Assembly: GCA_945881835.1 (NCBI GenBank) | Contig: CAMCVP010000017.1 | Coordinates: 1 to 42,879 of the forward strand | DNA length: 42,879 bases | Reading direction: 5' to 3' | Origin: Chryseobacterium gleum | GTDB lineage: Bacteria > Bacteroidota > Bacteroidia > Flavobacteriales_D > Sanyastnellaceae | Part shown: piece after piece, positions 42,376-42,879 of the stretch | Layout of the letters: the number at the start of each line of letters is the position of its first letter | Numbering within the stretch: the stretch's first letter is position 1 | Translations under genes and position numbers: made by a program | The notes under the pieces: generated by a model | Database searches by the model: none | What the model saw: only the letters and a program-made list of their open reading frames with translations | What the model was told of the DNA's origin: nothing

Positions 42376-42879
42376 TGTTGTTTAGAGTTTATGTTAATTG
42401 CGTCGCAATATAAATAGATACTTTAAATTTTCCAAGATGACGTTTTAGACTTAATCAGGATTTTTATTCCGAGAATAGGATAGTTTGTTTTAATTATAGC
42501 GTATCCGCAGGCTTTGGAAAAGGATTGCAAAGAGATCGTTTTAACGGTAAATCAGATTTAAACTTATCGAATTCGAGAGGTTTAGATGTTACATTTCAAT
42601 CATACAGATTAAGTAATCCTTCAACAGTTCTCATAACAAAGTTCCAAATACGCAGTAGGAATGATGTAATTCTTACGAATGCCTTTGGCGAATGTCTTCG
42701 ACGATTTTAATTATGCAATAGGAATTATGCAATAGGAATTATGAAATGTCCTTGCCTGATTTAGGTTGTCACTTTTACTATCATCCTCATGGTTAATTAG
42801 ACAAATTTAAAGTTTTATTTCTTGGTTGTGTAGGATTTCTAGGTTTGAGTTCAAGTTGATAAGTAGGAGTATTATAATT
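42376..42879. other. A+T-rich region without a confident gene
   Basis: This 504-base stretch holds no open frame with a normal start. A frame without ATG runs from about 42439 to 42710 (YSVSAGFGKGLQRDRFNGKSD ...), which may be a decayed coding remnant, but nothing identifies it. The rest is A+T rich and includes a 14-base tandem repeat at 42709-42743. Nothing else is seen. Confidence 0.6.
42709..42743 (+). repeat. Short tandem repeat
   Basis: AATTATGCAATAGG occurs at 42709-42722 and again at 42723-42736, with a partial third copy AATTATG at 42737-42743. Confidence 0.85.

Noticed and set aside
42525-42710. 61-residue open frame from a TTG at the right end
   Set aside because: The frame continues upstream without a start and no family is recognised; treated as possible remnant.
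1-42879. tRNA or rRNA genes
   Set aside because: No cloverleaf or rRNA-like sequence was noticed, though this was not tested by a program.

Overview
The window looks like a chromosomal piece of a Bacteroidota genome, probably Flavobacteriales. Support for this: two very large secreted proteins with the gliding-motility-associated (type IX secretion, type B) C-terminal domain; a secreted haloperoxidase-like protein with a type A sorting tail; two TonB-dependent receptors; two ECF sigma modules; promoters of the TAnnTTTG type; and no clear Shine-Dalgarno sequences. No phage, integrase, CRISPR array, rRNA or tRNA was seen. Most of the window is ordinary housekeeping and envelope biology.

Layout. 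1-3.8 kb: a truncated outer-membrane barrel gene, two overlapping secreted unknowns on the minus strand, and a tandem pair of FKBP prolyl isomerases ending in a strong terminator. 3.8-12.8 kb: two paralogous PKD/gliding-type secreted proteins flank a minus-strand run of DoxX, a frameshifted DinB-like gene, an NRDE/TANGO2 protein and an ATP-grasp ligase, plus a coiled-coil unknown. 12.9-16.4 kb: a DUF2721 protein, then a tight histidine kinase-DUF58-sirtuin operon. 16.4-22.9 kb: biotin carboxylase, an ECF sigma/anti-sigma pair, a Nudix CoA hydrolase, Aat, and a second ECF sigma operon with a membrane partner and a periplasmic sensor-like protein, then an SRPBCC protein. 23-26.5 kb: the haloperoxidase-like secreted protein. 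26.5-32.4 kb: PhoH, a coupled SAM hydroxide adenosyltransferase-ABM-MoeA operon facing MoaA, a small unknown, a 2-oxoglutarate oxygenase and a 57-residue protein. 32.5-40.4 kb: Lgt, thioredoxin, a FecA-like receptor, YceI, a CpsB-type PHP phosphatase, a BtuB-like receptor and a TPR protein. 40.5-42.9 kb: a GreA-like protein, two A+T-rich lipoproteins and an apparently non-coding A+T-rich end.

The most unusual material is not a protein. Two intergenic arrays (9541-9736, 12 units; 12844-12941, 7 units) consist of tiny perfect hairpins, each of the form C-stem, 2-3 base loop, stem-G, separated by an invariant TCAT (or its complement ATGA). The stem sequences differ between units while pairing is kept, so the arrays conserve structure and spacer rather than sequence. 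Many loops are GAA or TTC, and some units contain the heptamer GCGAAGC, known to form an exceptionally stable DNA mini-hairpin. A second palindrome family (core GGGGCGAAA..TTTCGCCC) appears four times in frame inside the second ECF operon's membrane protein, and related copies lie downstream of the TPR gene, one acting as a terminator.

All calls were made by reading motifs; no database search was run. Coordinates include stop codons. Where the longest open frame began implausibly early, an internal start was chosen and this is stated.
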